Counted from the stretch's first letter, positions 50,342 to 59,082 are shown. The stretch is DNA of 64,000 bases from an uncultured Elusimicrobia bacterium (GCA_947306425.1 CAMZGO010000003.1:62001-126000), one strand, 5' to 3'. The notes: generated by a model from the letters alone, not told the origin. Translations and numbers: made by a program.

Positions 50342-51378
50342 TTTTCTGCCTCTTTAAACATATTATTTATTGTCTGTTCTGCTCTTTCTGCTAACTGTTT
50401 ATCAACAGTTATGCCTGCTAAACTTTCCAGATTTTCCAAGACATTTTCAATATTATCTAAATTATTTCTTTTCATACTTGCACATATTCTGCCGCAAGGT
50501 AAGAAAGTTTTTTTAGGGTTTTGTGCTTCAAGCATATTTATTAAACCCCACTCGCTGAAAACAGCAAATATTTTTGACTGGTTTTCTTTAACAAATTTCA
50601 GCATACCGGCTGTGCTGCCGACAAAATCTGAATTCTTACAAATCTCCGGCAGACACTCGGGGTGTGAAATTATTTTTGCTTCCGGATATTTTGTTTTAAT
50701 TTCTTTTAATTGTGTTAATGTAAATTTATCATGTACGCAACAGGTTGCGCCTGCGGCGATAATTTCTTTTTTTATGCCCTTATTTTTTAAATATGCTTCA
50801 ATATTTTTTGCCATATATAAGTCGGGCACAAAAATTATTTGGTCTTGCTTTGTTCTTTCCGCAATCTTGAAAACATTACTTGAAGTTACACAAGTATCAC
50901 TTACGGCTTTAACTTCCGCAGAAGAATTTATATAGCAAAGCACTTTTGCATTTGGATATTTTTTGCGTAATGCCAAAACCTCATCAGCGGTTATTCCGTT
51001 TGCCAGAGAACAACCTGCTGTAATTGGGGGGAGAATAACTTTTTTTGTCGGATTCAAGATTTTTGCTGTTTCCGCCATAAAGGTAACGCCGCAGAAAATT
51101 ATATTTTGTTGTTTTGCTTCCCTGGCTTTTTTTGCTAAGGCATAAGAATCCCCGCAAAAATCAGCTACACCGAATAGAATTTTAGGGGAACAATAATAAT
51201 GTGCTAAAATTAAAGCATCCTTTTCTTTCTTGAGTTTGTTTATCTTTTGGATTTGAGGAATTATTTTATTTATTTCTTCGTTAGTAAACCTAGTGCCTGT
51301 TTTAATATTTGTAACTTTGGAAAGTTCTTTAAACAGGCACTCAGTTTCTTGATTCGCAAAAGGATTGTTTTGTTGCAT
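50338..51378 (-). CDS. nadA: Quinolinate synthase A
   Basis: 346 residues. LILAHYYCSP at the start of domain 1, and the three cluster-binding cysteines in domains 1-3: ITAGCSLAN, SHPECLPEI with SDFVGSTAGM, and LPCGRICASMKRN. It makes quinolinate from iminoaspartate and dihydroxyacetone phosphate with an oxygen-sensitive [4Fe-4S] cluster, as fits an anaerobe. RNA order lipoprotein, nadA, nadC. Confidence 0.95.
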   Translation of the reverse strand: MQQNNPFANQETECLFKELSKVTNIKTGTRFTNEEINKIIPQIQKINKLKKEKDALILAHYYCSPKILFGVADFCGDSYALAKKAREAKQQNIIFCGVTFMAETAKILNPTKKVILPPITAGCSLANGITADEVLALRKKYPNAKVLCYINSSAEVKAVSDTCVTSSNVFKIAERTKQDQIIFVPDLYMAKNIEAYLKNKGIKKEIIAAGATCCVHDKFTLTQLKEIKTKYPEAKIISHPECLPEICKNSDFVGSTAGMLKFVKENQSKIFAVFSEWGLINMLEAQNPKKTFLPCGRICASMKRNNLDNIENVLENLESLAGITVDKQLAERAEQTINNMFKEAEK

Positions 51379-51386
51379 TATTTTAA

Positions 51387-51647
51387 TTAACGGGTAACAG
51401 GTTGCTTCTGCGGCTTTGCTTGAGGTTTATTTGACGGTTTAACGGTATTTCTCTTGCCGGTATTTTGTATTTGCTGCTCATAAGGAATATCTTGTTCATA
51501 ATCCATAGCAGGCGCGACAAGCAGGTCAAATTCTTCTTCAAGTACACCGTTTGCCTTATAGGAATAATATCCTTCATCTGCTTTCTCAGCGGAAGAACAT
51601 GCACAAAATAATATACTAATTGCTAAAATTACTAAACAGTGTTTCAT
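51387..51647 (-). CDS. Small hypothetical lipoprotein
   Basis: 86 residues from ATG 51645-51647, chosen because AGGAGG lies five bases upstream; the longer frame to 51674 has none. The lipoprotein signal peptide MKHCLVILAISILFCAC ends in a lipobox (LFC or FCAC). The mature part is Glu/Tyr-rich, then Lys/Pro/Gln-rich (NKPQAKPQKQPVTR). No family recognised. It is upstream of nadA by eight bases, possibly only sharing the transcript. Confidence 0.65.
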   Translation of the reverse strand: MKHCLVILAISILFCACSSAEKADEGYYSYKANGVLEEEFDLLVAPAMDYEQDIPYEQQIQNTGKRNTVKPSNKPQAKPQKQPVTR

Positions 51648-51722
51648 AAAACACCTCCTATTAAATTGTAACAAATTTTAAATAAATGTACATAAGGTTT
51701 TAAAAAAAAGTATAATCAAATT

Positions 51723-53057
51723 ATGAGAATATTTTTGATAATTGCTTTTTGTTTGGCGTTCACTGCTTGTGCAGGAACCAGAACTTTAGACGGAGAAACG
51801 ACCAAAGATTGGGTTAAAATTGTTTCTTCCAGGGTGGATAATTCGGGTACTGTCAGAGATGTTTGTTTTCTGTTGAATGTATCTTTTTCCCCGGATTCCG
51901 CTTATGACAGAATAAAAAATAATCCTGCTAATTGTATTGAAAAATGCTGCTGGTATTCCGAAAATAAAAATGTTGATTTCTATTTTAATGACGGATTTGC
52001 TAAGGATTTAGAGGAATTTGGTGTCTCCCGCCGCTACTATCCGGAACACATAAGAATTAAAATGACTTATGCCCCTTTCATAAACCGTCTTTCTGCCCGA
52101 GCAAGTTTAGGGGATGCTATTTCCAAAAACGGTGTTATAACACTTCAATTTGAAGATTTGGAAAAGGTAGATAGAATATTAAATAAAAATCTTGATAAAG
52201 TGCAAGAAAAAGTTTTTACGGAGGAAGATTCTTCCCGTCTAAGTAAAGGTACTAAGCAACCTAAAGAACCAATTTCTTATAAGACGGTAAGTATTAGCGG
52301 TGTTAATCGTACTGAACTTTTAGCCCAAGCCCAAGCTGAAGAGGAAAAGGGACGTGCGCATGCCCAAAATATTGCTGCAATATATAGCACCGTATCTGAT
52401 GGGAAAACCATAGAACAAAACCCCGCTTTGGAAATGCAGATATCAACATTTGAAAGTCAAAATATAAGTAAAAATATTTCCAAACCGGCAAAGCAGGCAA
52501 AGCCGTTGGAAACTGAGGTTTCCCCCGAACCGAAAAAATTGCCGGAACCGGTAAAATCGTCAAAACCGGCTAAAGTTGCGCCCGTAATAGTTGCTGCCAA
52601 TAAACCTGCTGAGGCAGAGCCTGAAGTGCTGTATGATGTTCAAAAACCTGCTTCACAAGACAATACAGTTGATTATGTGGAGCCAAAGCCGCAGGAATTA
52701 AGCGGAATAACTTTAGCACAAAAACTTGCTTATGAAAGAAAGCAGGCGGTCAGTTTGCTTAAACGTTTTTATGGGGAAGAAATTGATGCTTATCTGCGCT
52801 TTTTAGATAAAGCTAAAAAACAAGACGGACAAGTGTTACTTACAAATGATAAAGTATGGCAAGCCAAAAAAATAGGAACGCCTATATATAGTATAAATTG
52901 TAAAGTAAACGGTAAAATTGCTTTGCTTGGCACAGATGCTAATACGGTAACAACGAATTACCCTATTGCTTGCGGCAATTATATCGTAAATTTAGATGAA
53001 AAGACTGTTGAAGCCAAAGATGAACTTGCCCAAAAAATAGCCAAAAAGAAATATTAA
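51723..53057 (+). CDS. Hypothetical lipoprotein with Pro/Lys-rich linker
   Basis: 444 residues. Signal peptide and lipobox MRIFLIIAFCLAFTAC (Cys16). The first domain (about 20-180) has mixed strands with a CCWYSENKNVDFYFNDGF patch; a Lys/Pro/Ala-rich low-complexity linker spans about 255-330 (SKPAKQAKPLETEVSPEPKK); the C-terminal domain (about 340-444) has a helix (AYERKQAVSLLKRFYGEEID) and strands with two Cys. The Pro/Lys linker suggests a protein that spans peptidoglycan. Function unknown. Transcribed divergently from the small lipoprotein gene. Confidence 0.65.
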   Translation: MRIFLIIAFCLAFTACAGTRTLDGETTKDWVKIVSSRVDNSGTVRDVCFLLNVSFSPDSAYDRIKNNPANCIEKCCWYSENKNVDFYFNDGFAKDLEEFGVSRRYYPEHIRIKMTYAPFINRLSARASLGDAISKNGVITLQFEDLEKVDRILNKNLDKVQEKVFTEEDSSRLSKGTKQPKEPISYKTVSISGVNRTELLAQAQAEEEKGRAHAQNIAAIYSTVSDGKTIEQNPALEMQISTFESQNISKNISKPAKQAKPLETEVSPEPKKLPEPVKSSKPAKVAPVIVAANKPAEAEPEVLYDVQKPASQDNTVDYVEPKPQELSGITLAQKLAYERKQAVSLLKRFYGEEIDAYLRFLDKAKKQDGQVLLTNDKVWQAKKIGTPIYSINCKVNGKIALLGTDANTVTTNYPIACGNYIVNLDEKTVEAKDELAQKIAKKKY

Positions 53058-53066
53058 TATTTCGGT

Positions 53067-53403
53067 CTAATGGTCAAAAATGTTGCTGATTAAGTATCTT
53101 TTCCTTAAAATTGTTGCTCTTTTATTTTCCTCCCCCTTTGCCGTTTTATTTTTGCCTTAGCAAAAATAAGAAAGGGCGGAGGGGTTAGGGGTGGGGGTTG
53201 CCCATTAATACATTTTACGTCTCTGAAGTTTACTAATAAGGTACCCCCCTCTTGCCTCGCAAATAAAATTTGCTCGGCTTTCTCCCGCCCATTTTTTACA
53301 TAGATAAAGACCGTAAAAAATGGGTGGCGAAAATAAAAGAGAAAGCAAAAAAATAACATTCCATCATTTTTGATACGGTATTAGCAACATTTTTGACCAT
53401 TAG
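53067..53403. mobile_element. Possible MITE-like element with perfect 21-bp terminal inverted repeats
   Basis: The left end (53067-53087, containing AATGGTCAAAAATGTTGC) is exactly the reverse complement of the right end (53383-53403). Between them, 295 bases carry more imperfect inverted pairing (CCCATTTTTTAC with GTAAAAAATGGG near 53290-53330; GAAAATAAAAGAG with its complement near 53120) and no ORF. No target duplication is visible. A non-autonomous transposon remnant is the simplest reading; a large structured RNA is the alternative. Confidence 0.55.
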
Positions 53404-53463
53404 GCCAATATTTATTATTTCCGGTAATCTTGGAAATGTTTACCTTTATAATAAAGAATTTAA

Positions 53464-53490
53464 AAAGCACCCAAAAGGGTGCTTTTTAAA
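53464..53490. terminator. Bidirectional terminator-like hairpin
   Basis: AAAAAGCACCC-AAAA-GGGTGCTTTTT: perfect 11-bp stem with A and T runs. No gene ends close by; perhaps left from a lost tRNA or gene. Confidence 0.6.
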
Positions 53491-53509
53491 TTTTCGGAGA
53501 GAGAGGGAG

Positions 53510-53840
53510 TGATTCGGGTTACGGTAAAATTCCTGACGGAATTTTCCTCCACCCCGGCCCTCGCCATCCTCGCCTTTCGCGTTCGCCTAAAAGGCTCTCG
53601 CTCAAACTCGGATATGGCTCCGGGCTTCGAATCCCTGCGCAATGCCAAGCAGTTGGCATTGCTCTACTCTCTCAAAAAATTAACCCTCCATAAAGGAGGG
53701 TAAATTTTTCTAGAGGGGGAATTCGCCCTTCCGTCATTTTCCTGACGGAAAATGCTACAGGGCCTGGGCTCGCGGTTTTTGCCTTTCGGTACTCGGCCTG
53801 TGCGGCCTCGCACCTCAAACAAAAACATCGCTCCGCCCTA
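53510..53840. repeat. Dispersed tRNA-spacer repeat, inverted relative to the copy at 36040-36160
   Basis: CGGTAAAATTCCTGACGG with the following AATTTTCCTCCACCCC (53524-53557) is the exact reverse complement of a segment in the 173-bp repeat next to tRNA-Asn (about 36115-36150). A second part, GGGCTCGCGG ... CGGTACTCG ... ACATCGCTCCGCCCT (about 53766-53839), matches the reverse complement of 36051-36115. GGAGAGAGAGGGA at about 53496 resembles the tRNA-Ser 3' end. Confidence 0.65.
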
Positions 53841-54108
53841 GGGTTGGCAAGCGGTTCTATTTTGTGTTGCGTCGCTATTTTTTTGAGGTAAATGCGTAGT
53901 TTTTTTGAGAGTTAATAGCGGGACTATTGACGAGCAAAAAAATATAGCAGTTGCCCAAAAAAATGCGACCCAAAGGGTTTAGCGTTTTTGTGGGAAGCTT
54001 TGTTAAAAAATCTTGCCAACTGTCCTAGTTGCCTGCGATTTTTTGCCTTGCTTCCTAATCACAAAACCGCTAAACGCAACTAGAAACTAGAGCCACTTGC
54101 CAATCCTA
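53839..54108. repeat. 270-bp imperfect palindrome (MITE-like or structured RNA)
   Basis: The outer arms 53839-53871 and 54075-54108 are reverse complements with a few changes (GGTTGGCAAGCGGTTCTA against TAGAGCCACTTGCCAATC). The inner arms 53977-54012 and 54037-54075 also pair (GTTTAGCGTTTTTGTG against CACAAAACCGCTAAAC). Several mismatches would be G-U pairs in RNA. No ORF. Confidence 0.6.
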
Positions 54109-54156
54109 AATCCCTAGCGACATAAAGCAGTTTATGTCGCTAAATCTCCGCCATTA

Positions 54157-54186
54157 AAAAACCCCACGCTTTGCGTAGGGGTTTTC
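54157..54186 (-). terminator. Terminator of tRNA-Ser
   Basis: On the minus strand: AAAACCCCTACG-CAAAG-CGTGGGGTTTTT, directly after the tRNA 3' end. GC-rich stem with a T run. Confidence 0.85.
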
Positions 54187-54189
54187 AAA

Positions 54190-54283
54190 TGGCGGAGAGA
54201 GAGGGATTCGAACCCTCGATACAAGGAATACCTCGTATGACGGTTTAGCAAACCGTTGCCTTCAACCACTCGGCCATCTCTCC
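54190..54283 (-). tRNA. tRNA-Ser(GCU)
   Basis: 94 bases with long variable arm. Acceptor GGAGAGA/TCTCTCC, discriminator G and encoded CCA; D-arm GGCCGAGTGGTTGAAGGC; anticodon loop TTTGCTAAA (GCT); variable arm TACGAGGTATTCCTTGTA; T-arm GAGGG-TTCGAAT-CCCTC. A complete, normal serine tRNA for AGC/AGU codons. CCA is encoded here but not in tRNA-Asn. Confidence 0.97.
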
Positions 54284-54379
54284 AACAAATTGTAAATCTA
54301 GGAAACACACTTTCCTAAGACCATAATATTATAACAAATATTGAGATAAAAATAAAATTTTGAGTTATAAAAATTTCTG

Positions 54380-54406
54380 TTGACATTTTTTTTTTTTTTC
54401 TAAAAT
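54380..54406 (+). promoter_or_regulatory. Pilin 6 promoter with T14 tract in the spacer
   Basis: TTGACA (54380-54385), 14 T (54386-54399), C, TAAAAT (54401-54406). The spacer is 15 bases. It is nearly identical to the pilin 2 promoter (TCTGTTGACA, T14, CTAAAAT), although the coding parts differ, which suggests that promoter and N-terminus travel together. Confidence 0.75.
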
Positions 54407-54454
54407 AATATATATAAAGATAAAAACATCTTTTTAAATAAATTAGGAGAGTTT

Positions 54455-54985
54455 ATGAACAAAACAAAAAATAATAGTCAAGGTTTTACCTTAATTGAGT
54501 TACTGGTCGTTGTTTTAATTATTGGCCTACTTGCCGCTATTGCCCTGCCGCAATATAAAAGAGCACTTTGGAAAAGCCGAAATGCACAACTCAAAGCTGC
54601 GGCAAGGGCTATATTTGGGGCAGAAGAAAGATATTATCTCATAAACGGAAGATATACGGGAAATTTTAATGAATTAGATTTAGATTTTCCTTATGAAGTA
54701 GGAGAAAAGACATGTAAAGCTTACACTACAGCCGGTGGAAATAATGCCCTAAAAGGCAGTAATTTTGAAGTTTTAATTACTAGTGGAAATTTGCAAACAG
54801 AAGCCAATATAACAGTAGTTTATACAGAAGGTCCGTATAAGTGTGATGGATTTATCTTATCATCATCTAGTAGAAAATTATATTGTAGAGAGAATTATTA
54901 TGGAAACAAAAATTTTTGTATACCTATAGAAAATGGAACTTTTGTTCCTTCAGGACCGAAAGTATTTATATATTCTTTGCCATAA
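54455..54985 (+). CDS. Type IV pilin-like protein (pilin 6)
   Basis: A 176-residue prepilin: MNKTKNNSQG|FTLIELLVVV with IIGLLAAIALPQYKR, then RAIFGAEERYYLINGRYTGNFNELDLDFP, similar in plan to pilin 4. The Cys positions (KTCKAYT, YKCDGF, LYCREN, NFCIP) differ from pilins 1 and 2. AGGAG precedes ATG 54455. It is followed by a terminator and faces ppdK tail to tail. Confidence 0.92.
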   Translation: MNKTKNNSQGFTLIELLVVVLIIGLLAAIALPQYKRALWKSRNAQLKAAARAIFGAEERYYLINGRYTGNFNELDLDFPYEVGEKTCKAYTTAGGNNALKGSNFEVLITSGNLQTEANITVVYTEGPYKCDGFILSSSSRKLYCRENYYGNKNFCIPIENGTFVPSGPKVFIYSLP

Positions 54986-55012
54986 ACAAATTTTTAACAA
55001 GCTAGACCAACA

Positions 55013-55047
55013 AATCCCCCGCGTTAATAAACGCGGGGGAAATTTTA
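55013..55047. terminator. Terminator between pilin 6 and ppdK
   Basis: AAATCCCCCGCGTT-AATA-AACGCGGGGGAAATTTT: long GC-rich stem between two convergent genes, likely acting in both directions. Confidence 0.8.
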
Positions 55048-55075
55048 CTTAACTTTTTACCAAATCAAACTAAAA

Positions 55076-57814
55076 TTATTTAGTTTTTTTGGCTGCTGCT
55101 TGTGCTGCCGCTAAGCGTGCTATTGGCACTCTGAACGGAGAGCAGGAAACATAGTTGAAACCTTGTTTGTGGCAGAATTCCACGCTTGAAGGTTCGCCGC
55201 CGTGTTCGCCGCAGATACCGATTTTGAGTTTCGGTTTAACCGCTCTTCCTGCTTTGACAGCGTGTTTGATTAAGAACCCGACACCTTCTTGGTCCAAGAT
55301 TTGGAACGGGTCATTTTTCAAAACACCTTGTTCAATGTAGGACGGAACAAATGCGCCGATATCGTCGCGTGAGAAGCCGAAAGTCATTTGAGTCAAGTCA
55401 TTAGTACCGAAAGAGTAGAAATCCGCAACTTGGGCAATTTTTTCAGAAGTAATTGCTGCTCTGGGGATTTCAATCATTGTACCAACGTGGTACTCAAATT
55501 TCTTACCGTATTTTTTGCTGACTTCTTTATAAGCTTCTTCAATTAACGGTTTTTGAGAGATAATTTCTTTATCTATACAAACAACAGGAATCATGATTTC
55601 CGGTTTAATTTTCAAACCTTCTTTCATAAGTTCTGCCGCTGCTTCAAAAATCGCGCGCGCTTGCATAGAAGTAATTTCGGGGTATGTTACACCTAAGCGG
55701 ATACCGCGGTGCCCCATCATCGGGTTAACTTCAGCTAAAGCGTCTGCACGTTTATAGAATTCTGTTTCGCTGATTTTTAAGGCCTTGCAAATTGCGGCAA
55801 CGGCGTCTTTGCTATGCGGAATAAATTCGTGTAAAGGCGGGTCCATTAAACGAATTGTAACAGGATAGCCTGCCATTGCTTTTAAGGTTGCCTTAATATC
55901 GTTCTTCATGTACGGGAAAATTTCATTTAAGGCTTTAACGCGTTCTTCGGTGGTGGTTGATAAAACCATTTTGCGCAGGGCAAACAACGGTTTTTCTGAA
56001 TTTGCACCATAAAACATGTGTTCAATTCTGAATAAGCCGATACCTTCTGCGCCGAAGTCGCGTGCTTTTTGAGCATCAGCCGGGTTATCGGCATTGGCGC
56101 GAACGCCTAAAGTTCTTACAGAATCGCAGATTTTTAAGAAAGCAGCCAAGTTTTTATTTGCTGTGCCGCCGTCTAACATTGCAAGTTTACCGCCGTAAAC
56201 TAAACCGCGTGTACCGTTTAAGGTCAAGAAGTCGCCTTCCTTGAAAGTTTTACCGGCAACGGTCATAGTGCGTTTTGTAAGGTTTACGGAAATATCACTG
56301 CAACCGACGATGCAGCATTTGCCCCAACCGCGTGCAACGAGTGCAGCATGTGAAGTCATACCGCCGCGGGCAGTTAAAATTGCCTCTGCTGCGCGCATAC
56401 CTTCAACGTCTTCGGGGTTTGTTTCTTCGCGAACCAAAATTGCCGCTTTGCCTTCTTTGCGGGCTTTGATTGCAGCTTCTGTATCAAAGACGATAAAACC
56501 GCAGGCACCGCCAGGGCCGGCAGGCAAACCTTTTGCTAAAGGTTTAGCGGTTTTTTCTGCTTTCGGGTCTACGATAGGGTGTAAAAGTTCGTCAAGTTGT
56601 GCAGGGCTTACGCGGAGTACGGCTTCGGTTTTGTTGATGAGTTTTTCTTTAACCATATCCAAAGCCATTTGCACTGCTGCAATACCGTTGCGTTTACCGA
56701 CGCGGCATTGTAAAAGATACAATTTGCCGTCTTCAATGGTAAACTCAATATCAAGCATGTCTTTAAAGTGTTTTTCAAGACGTTTTTGTATGTCGTCAAG
56801 TTGTTTGTATGCTTTCGGCATTACGGTTTCTAAGAATTTATCATCATTACCATGGCCGGAAACGGACCATTTGTTAATCGGGCTCGGTGTGCGGATACCT
56901 GCAACAACGTCTTCCCCTTGGGCATTAATAAGATATTCGCCGTAGAAATGGCTGTCACCGTTACCGGGGTTTCTTGTAAAAGCAACACCGGTTGCGCTTG
57001 TCGGGCCCATATTACCGAAGGCCATTGATTGTACGTTTACTGCTGTACCCCAATCATGCGGAATTTTTTCAATATTTCTGTATGCTACTGCGCGTTTACC
57101 GTTCCAAGAGGCAAACACAGCGCCGATTGCGCCCCAAAGTTGGTCCATAGCATTATCAGGGAATTCTTTGCCCAAAACTTTTTTAACTTTTGCTTTAAAT
57201 GCTTTGCAAAGTTCTTTAAGTTCTGCGGCGGATAAATCTGTATCGGATTTATAACCTTTTTTGGCTTTGACGTCTGCAAGCATACCGTCTAAAATTTTGC
57301 GGATGCCTTGGTCGTCTTTCGGTTCAATGCCGGCGGCCTTTTCCATAACGACGTCGGAGTACATCATAATTAAACGGCGGTAAGCGTCATAAACAAAGCG
57401 TTCATCGCCTGTTCTTTTAATCATACCGGGGATTGTTTCTAAAGTTAAACCGACGTTTAAAATTGTTTCCATCATACCGGGCATTGAACTTCTTGCACCG
57501 GAGCGGACGGAAACCAAAAGCGGATTAGTTTTTGAACCGAATATTTTGCCTGTTTCTTTTTCAACTTTTTTCAAATTTGCGGTAACTTCGGCTTTTAAAG
57601 TTTTAGGGTAAGTTCTGTTATTTTTCCAGTAATATGTGCACACTTCGGTAGAGATTGTAAAACCGGGCGGCACCGGAAGTTTAAGTTTTGGGTGGCCGGC
57701 CATTTCAGCAAGATTGGCACCTTTTCCACCAAGAAGCTCTTTCATAGAGCCGTTTCCGTCAGCGCGGCCTGCGCCGAAAGAATAGACATATCCTTTATGT
57801 TTTTTTACTGCCAT
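55076..57814 (-). CDS. ppdK: Pyruvate, phosphate dikinase
   Basis: A 912-residue enzyme that interconverts PEP and pyruvate with ATP/PPi. N-terminal nucleotide-binding domain (GGKGANLAEMAGHPKLKLPV, then VRSGARSSMPGMMETILNVG), central phospho-His domain GGMTSHAALVARGWGK (about residue 485) with the catalytic His, and C-terminal PEP barrel (GLFRIEHMF, DPPLHEF, YSFGTNDLTQ, GICGEHGGEP, SCSPFRVPIAR with the catalytic Cys). Length is typical. In anaerobes it often runs in the glycolytic direction to make ATP from PPi. Monocistronic, start at ATG 57812-57814 with GGAGG upstream. Confidence 0.97.
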   Translation of the reverse strand: MAVKKHKGYVYSFGAGRADGNGSMKELLGGKGANLAEMAGHPKLKLPVPPGFTISTEVCTYYWKNNRTYPKTLKAEVTANLKKVEKETGKIFGSKTNPLLVSVRSGARSSMPGMMETILNVGLTLETIPGMIKRTGDERFVYDAYRRLIMMYSDVVMEKAAGIEPKDDQGIRKILDGMLADVKAKKGYKSDTDLSAAELKELCKAFKAKVKKVLGKEFPDNAMDQLWGAIGAVFASWNGKRAVAYRNIEKIPHDWGTAVNVQSMAFGNMGPTSATGVAFTRNPGNGDSHFYGEYLINAQGEDVVAGIRTPSPINKWSVSGHGNDDKFLETVMPKAYKQLDDIQKRLEKHFKDMLDIEFTIEDGKLYLLQCRVGKRNGIAAVQMALDMVKEKLINKTEAVLRVSPAQLDELLHPIVDPKAEKTAKPLAKGLPAGPGGACGFIVFDTEAAIKARKEGKAAILVREETNPEDVEGMRAAEAILTARGGMTSHAALVARGWGKCCIVGCSDISVNLTKRTMTVAGKTFKEGDFLTLNGTRGLVYGGKLAMLDGGTANKNLAAFLKICDSVRTLGVRANADNPADAQKARDFGAEGIGLFRIEHMFYGANSEKPLFALRKMVLSTTTEERVKALNEIFPYMKNDIKATLKAMAGYPVTIRLMDPPLHEFIPHSKDAVAAICKALKISETEFYKRADALAEVNPMMGHRGIRLGVTYPEITSMQARAIFEAAAELMKEGLKIKPEIMIPVVCIDKEIISQKPLIEEAYKEVSKKYGKKFEYHVGTMIEIPRAAITSEKIAQVADFYSFGTNDLTQMTFGFSRDDIGAFVPSYIEQGVLKNDPFQILDQEGVGFLIKHAVKAGRAVKPKLKIGICGEHGGEPSSVEFCHKQGFNYVSCSPFRVPIARLAAAQAAAKKTK

Positions 57815-58344
57815 GATTCCTCCATAAATTGCGGGTTGTCCCGACTAAATATATTACAATAAATTATACCATTTTTTAAGGGGGTGGAAATATTTTACGC
57901 GTTGTGTTTCCGCATTAAATTCTCAAACGCATATAACGCGCTTGTACATTTAAGTAATTTTTAATTTTTCCTCTCCTAGAATACCGAAAATCGCTTCGCT
58001 CCTATACTTCTGGGTATTCGTCGTCAAGGCAAAAATTAAAAATTCCATTAAATCTACTGCGCGATGCGTTGCTGTTCACATACGCTTTAGATCTGAACTT
58101 TGTCGTTGCAGTAAAATCAAAATTTACCTAAAAATACTTGTCGGGTGTTGCGCACGGTTTGGTTTTATTAAATTTTCTGCGCGGCGCGAAATTATTCTTG
58201 TGCGCTATGGTTTCACGCTCGTAAATCGTCGCGGTAAAATCATAAATTTCCTTATTGCCGCCACCCGCGTGCTTTGTCACGCGGGCGGGAGGTGCCGAAC
58301 GATAGTGAGGCAGAGGGGGGATTCATTTGATATTTAACAAAAAA
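57815..58344. other. 530-bp non-coding spacer with palindromes
   Basis: No gene seen. TAATTTTTAATTTTTCCT (57955-57972) pairs with AGGCAAAAATTAAAAATT (about 58028-58045) around an inner GAATACC/GGGTATTC stem. The perfect hairpin CCCGCGTG-CTTTGT-CACGCGGG lies at 58264-58285. The stretch GGTGCCGAACGATAGTGAGGCAGAGGGGGG follows, of a kind seen in dispersed intergenic repeats. The left 25 bases carry the ppdK ribosome-binding site. Confidence 0.6.
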
Positions 58345-58899
58345 TTAATTCAATTTGTAAACGGTAGAAAGATTATAACCGCTAACACCTTCCAATAATT
58401 CGCCACCTAATGCTTTACAAACTTTTTCGCCTTCTGTTCCGCTGGGTTCACAAGTCATCATTCCTGCTACATCAGGATAAAGATCATCATCAGGTTGGTA
58501 CATTAAAATATAAAAATCGTTGTCACTATCTAAACTGTGATAACAATATACATAACATGACGGTTCTTCACAAGCGAAACATGTCCAATAGTCATTTCCA
58601 CATTCGGGATTATCTCCACAATTACCATCATCCCAATCACTCGGCCATTTAACATTTAAATATGAAGCATTTGGGCAACCTATATCATTAGGGCAATAAT
58701 CACCATATCGTAATTTGAATTCTTGTAAAGCATCTTTCCAAGCACGCATAATTGGTAAAATACTCGCTACCTTTGCTTTCGTCACGGCCATTTGATATTG
58801 CGGCAGGGCAATAGCGGCAAGTATACCAATAATCAAAACGACTACCAGCAGTTCAAGTAAGGTAAAACCTAACTTGTGATTTTTATTGTTTTCTTTCAT
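58345..58899 (-). CDS. Type IV pilin-like protein (pilin 7), leader-controlled
   Basis: A 184-residue prepilin: MKENNKNHKLG|FTLLELLVVV, IIGILAAIALPQYQM, then a quite different, acidic globular domain rich in Asp, Tyr and Cys (GDYCPNDIGCPNASY, DGNCGDNPECGNDYWTCFAC). About twelve Cys could give several disulfides. It ends EGVSGYNLSTVYKLN. AAGGAGAA precedes the ATG at 58897-58899. Its upstream region contains no T tract but a highly structured leader with a terminator (58930-59082). Confidence 0.92.
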   Translation of the reverse strand: MKENNKNHKLGFTLLELLVVVLIIGILAAIALPQYQMAVTKAKVASILPIMRAWKDALQEFKLRYGDYCPNDIGCPNASYLNVKWPSDWDDGNCGDNPECGNDYWTCFACEEPSCYVYCYHSLDSDNDFYILMYQPDDDLYPDVAGMMTCEPSGTEGEKVCKALGGELLEGVSGYNLSTVYKLN

Positions 58900-58929
58900 T
58901 TTATTCTCCTTTTAAACTGTTTTTTGGCA

Positions 58930-59082
58930 AACAAAAACGGCTACTATACCCGGACCATAGTACCTAATCCAAACATAACAGCCGTGGTTTAACATAAAAA
59001 ATGTTAAACACTCGGCACGGAACTAGCGGTTTATAACTCCGCAAATTCCGTGCCTGCTACAGCTGTTTTTAGAGGTACTATG
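58930..59082 (-). ncRNA. Candidate riboswitch-like leader of pilin 7
   Basis: Minus-strand RNA. P1: 59073-59082 (CATAGTACCT) pairs perfectly with 58956-58965 (AGGTACTATG). P2: 59062-59067 with 58977-58982 (AACAGC/GCTGTT). P3: 59046-59054 with 59014-59022 (GGCACGGAA/TTCCGTGCC), with an inner GCGG/CCGC. P4: 58987-58995 with 59001-59009 (GTTTAACAT/ATGTTAAAC). Terminator: 58957-58964 (GGTACTAT) pairs with 58939-58947 (ATAGTAGCC, one bulge), followed by GTTTTTGTTT. The 3' strand of P1 is the 5' strand of the terminator, so the two folds exclude each other. A P1-stabilising ligand would turn the gene on. No known class recognised. Confidence 0.7.

Larger units (their letters stand above)
53058..54189. 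other. 1.1-kb repeat-rich non-coding spacer before tRNA-Ser
   Basis: No credible gene. From left to right: an inverted-repeat element (53067-53403), a perfect hairpin (53464-53490), a block with tRNA-derived and tRNA-Asn-spacer-like repeats (53494-53835) including a second hairpin (AACCCTCC-ATAA-AGGAGGGT near 53685), a large imperfect palindrome (53839-54108), the short hairpin GCGACATAAA-GCAG-TTTATGTCGC (54117-54140) and the tRNA-Ser terminator. Open frames in it follow the repeats and are not genes. Confidence 0.75.

Noticed and set aside
53460-53703. Short open frames near the tRNA-Ser spacer
   Set aside because: They run through tRNA-derived repeats and hairpins on both strands; composition is not coding.
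58956-59082. attC-like recombination site in the pilin 7 leader
   Set aside because: No integrase or cassette array is near, and the P1/terminator overlap with a T run fits transcription control better.
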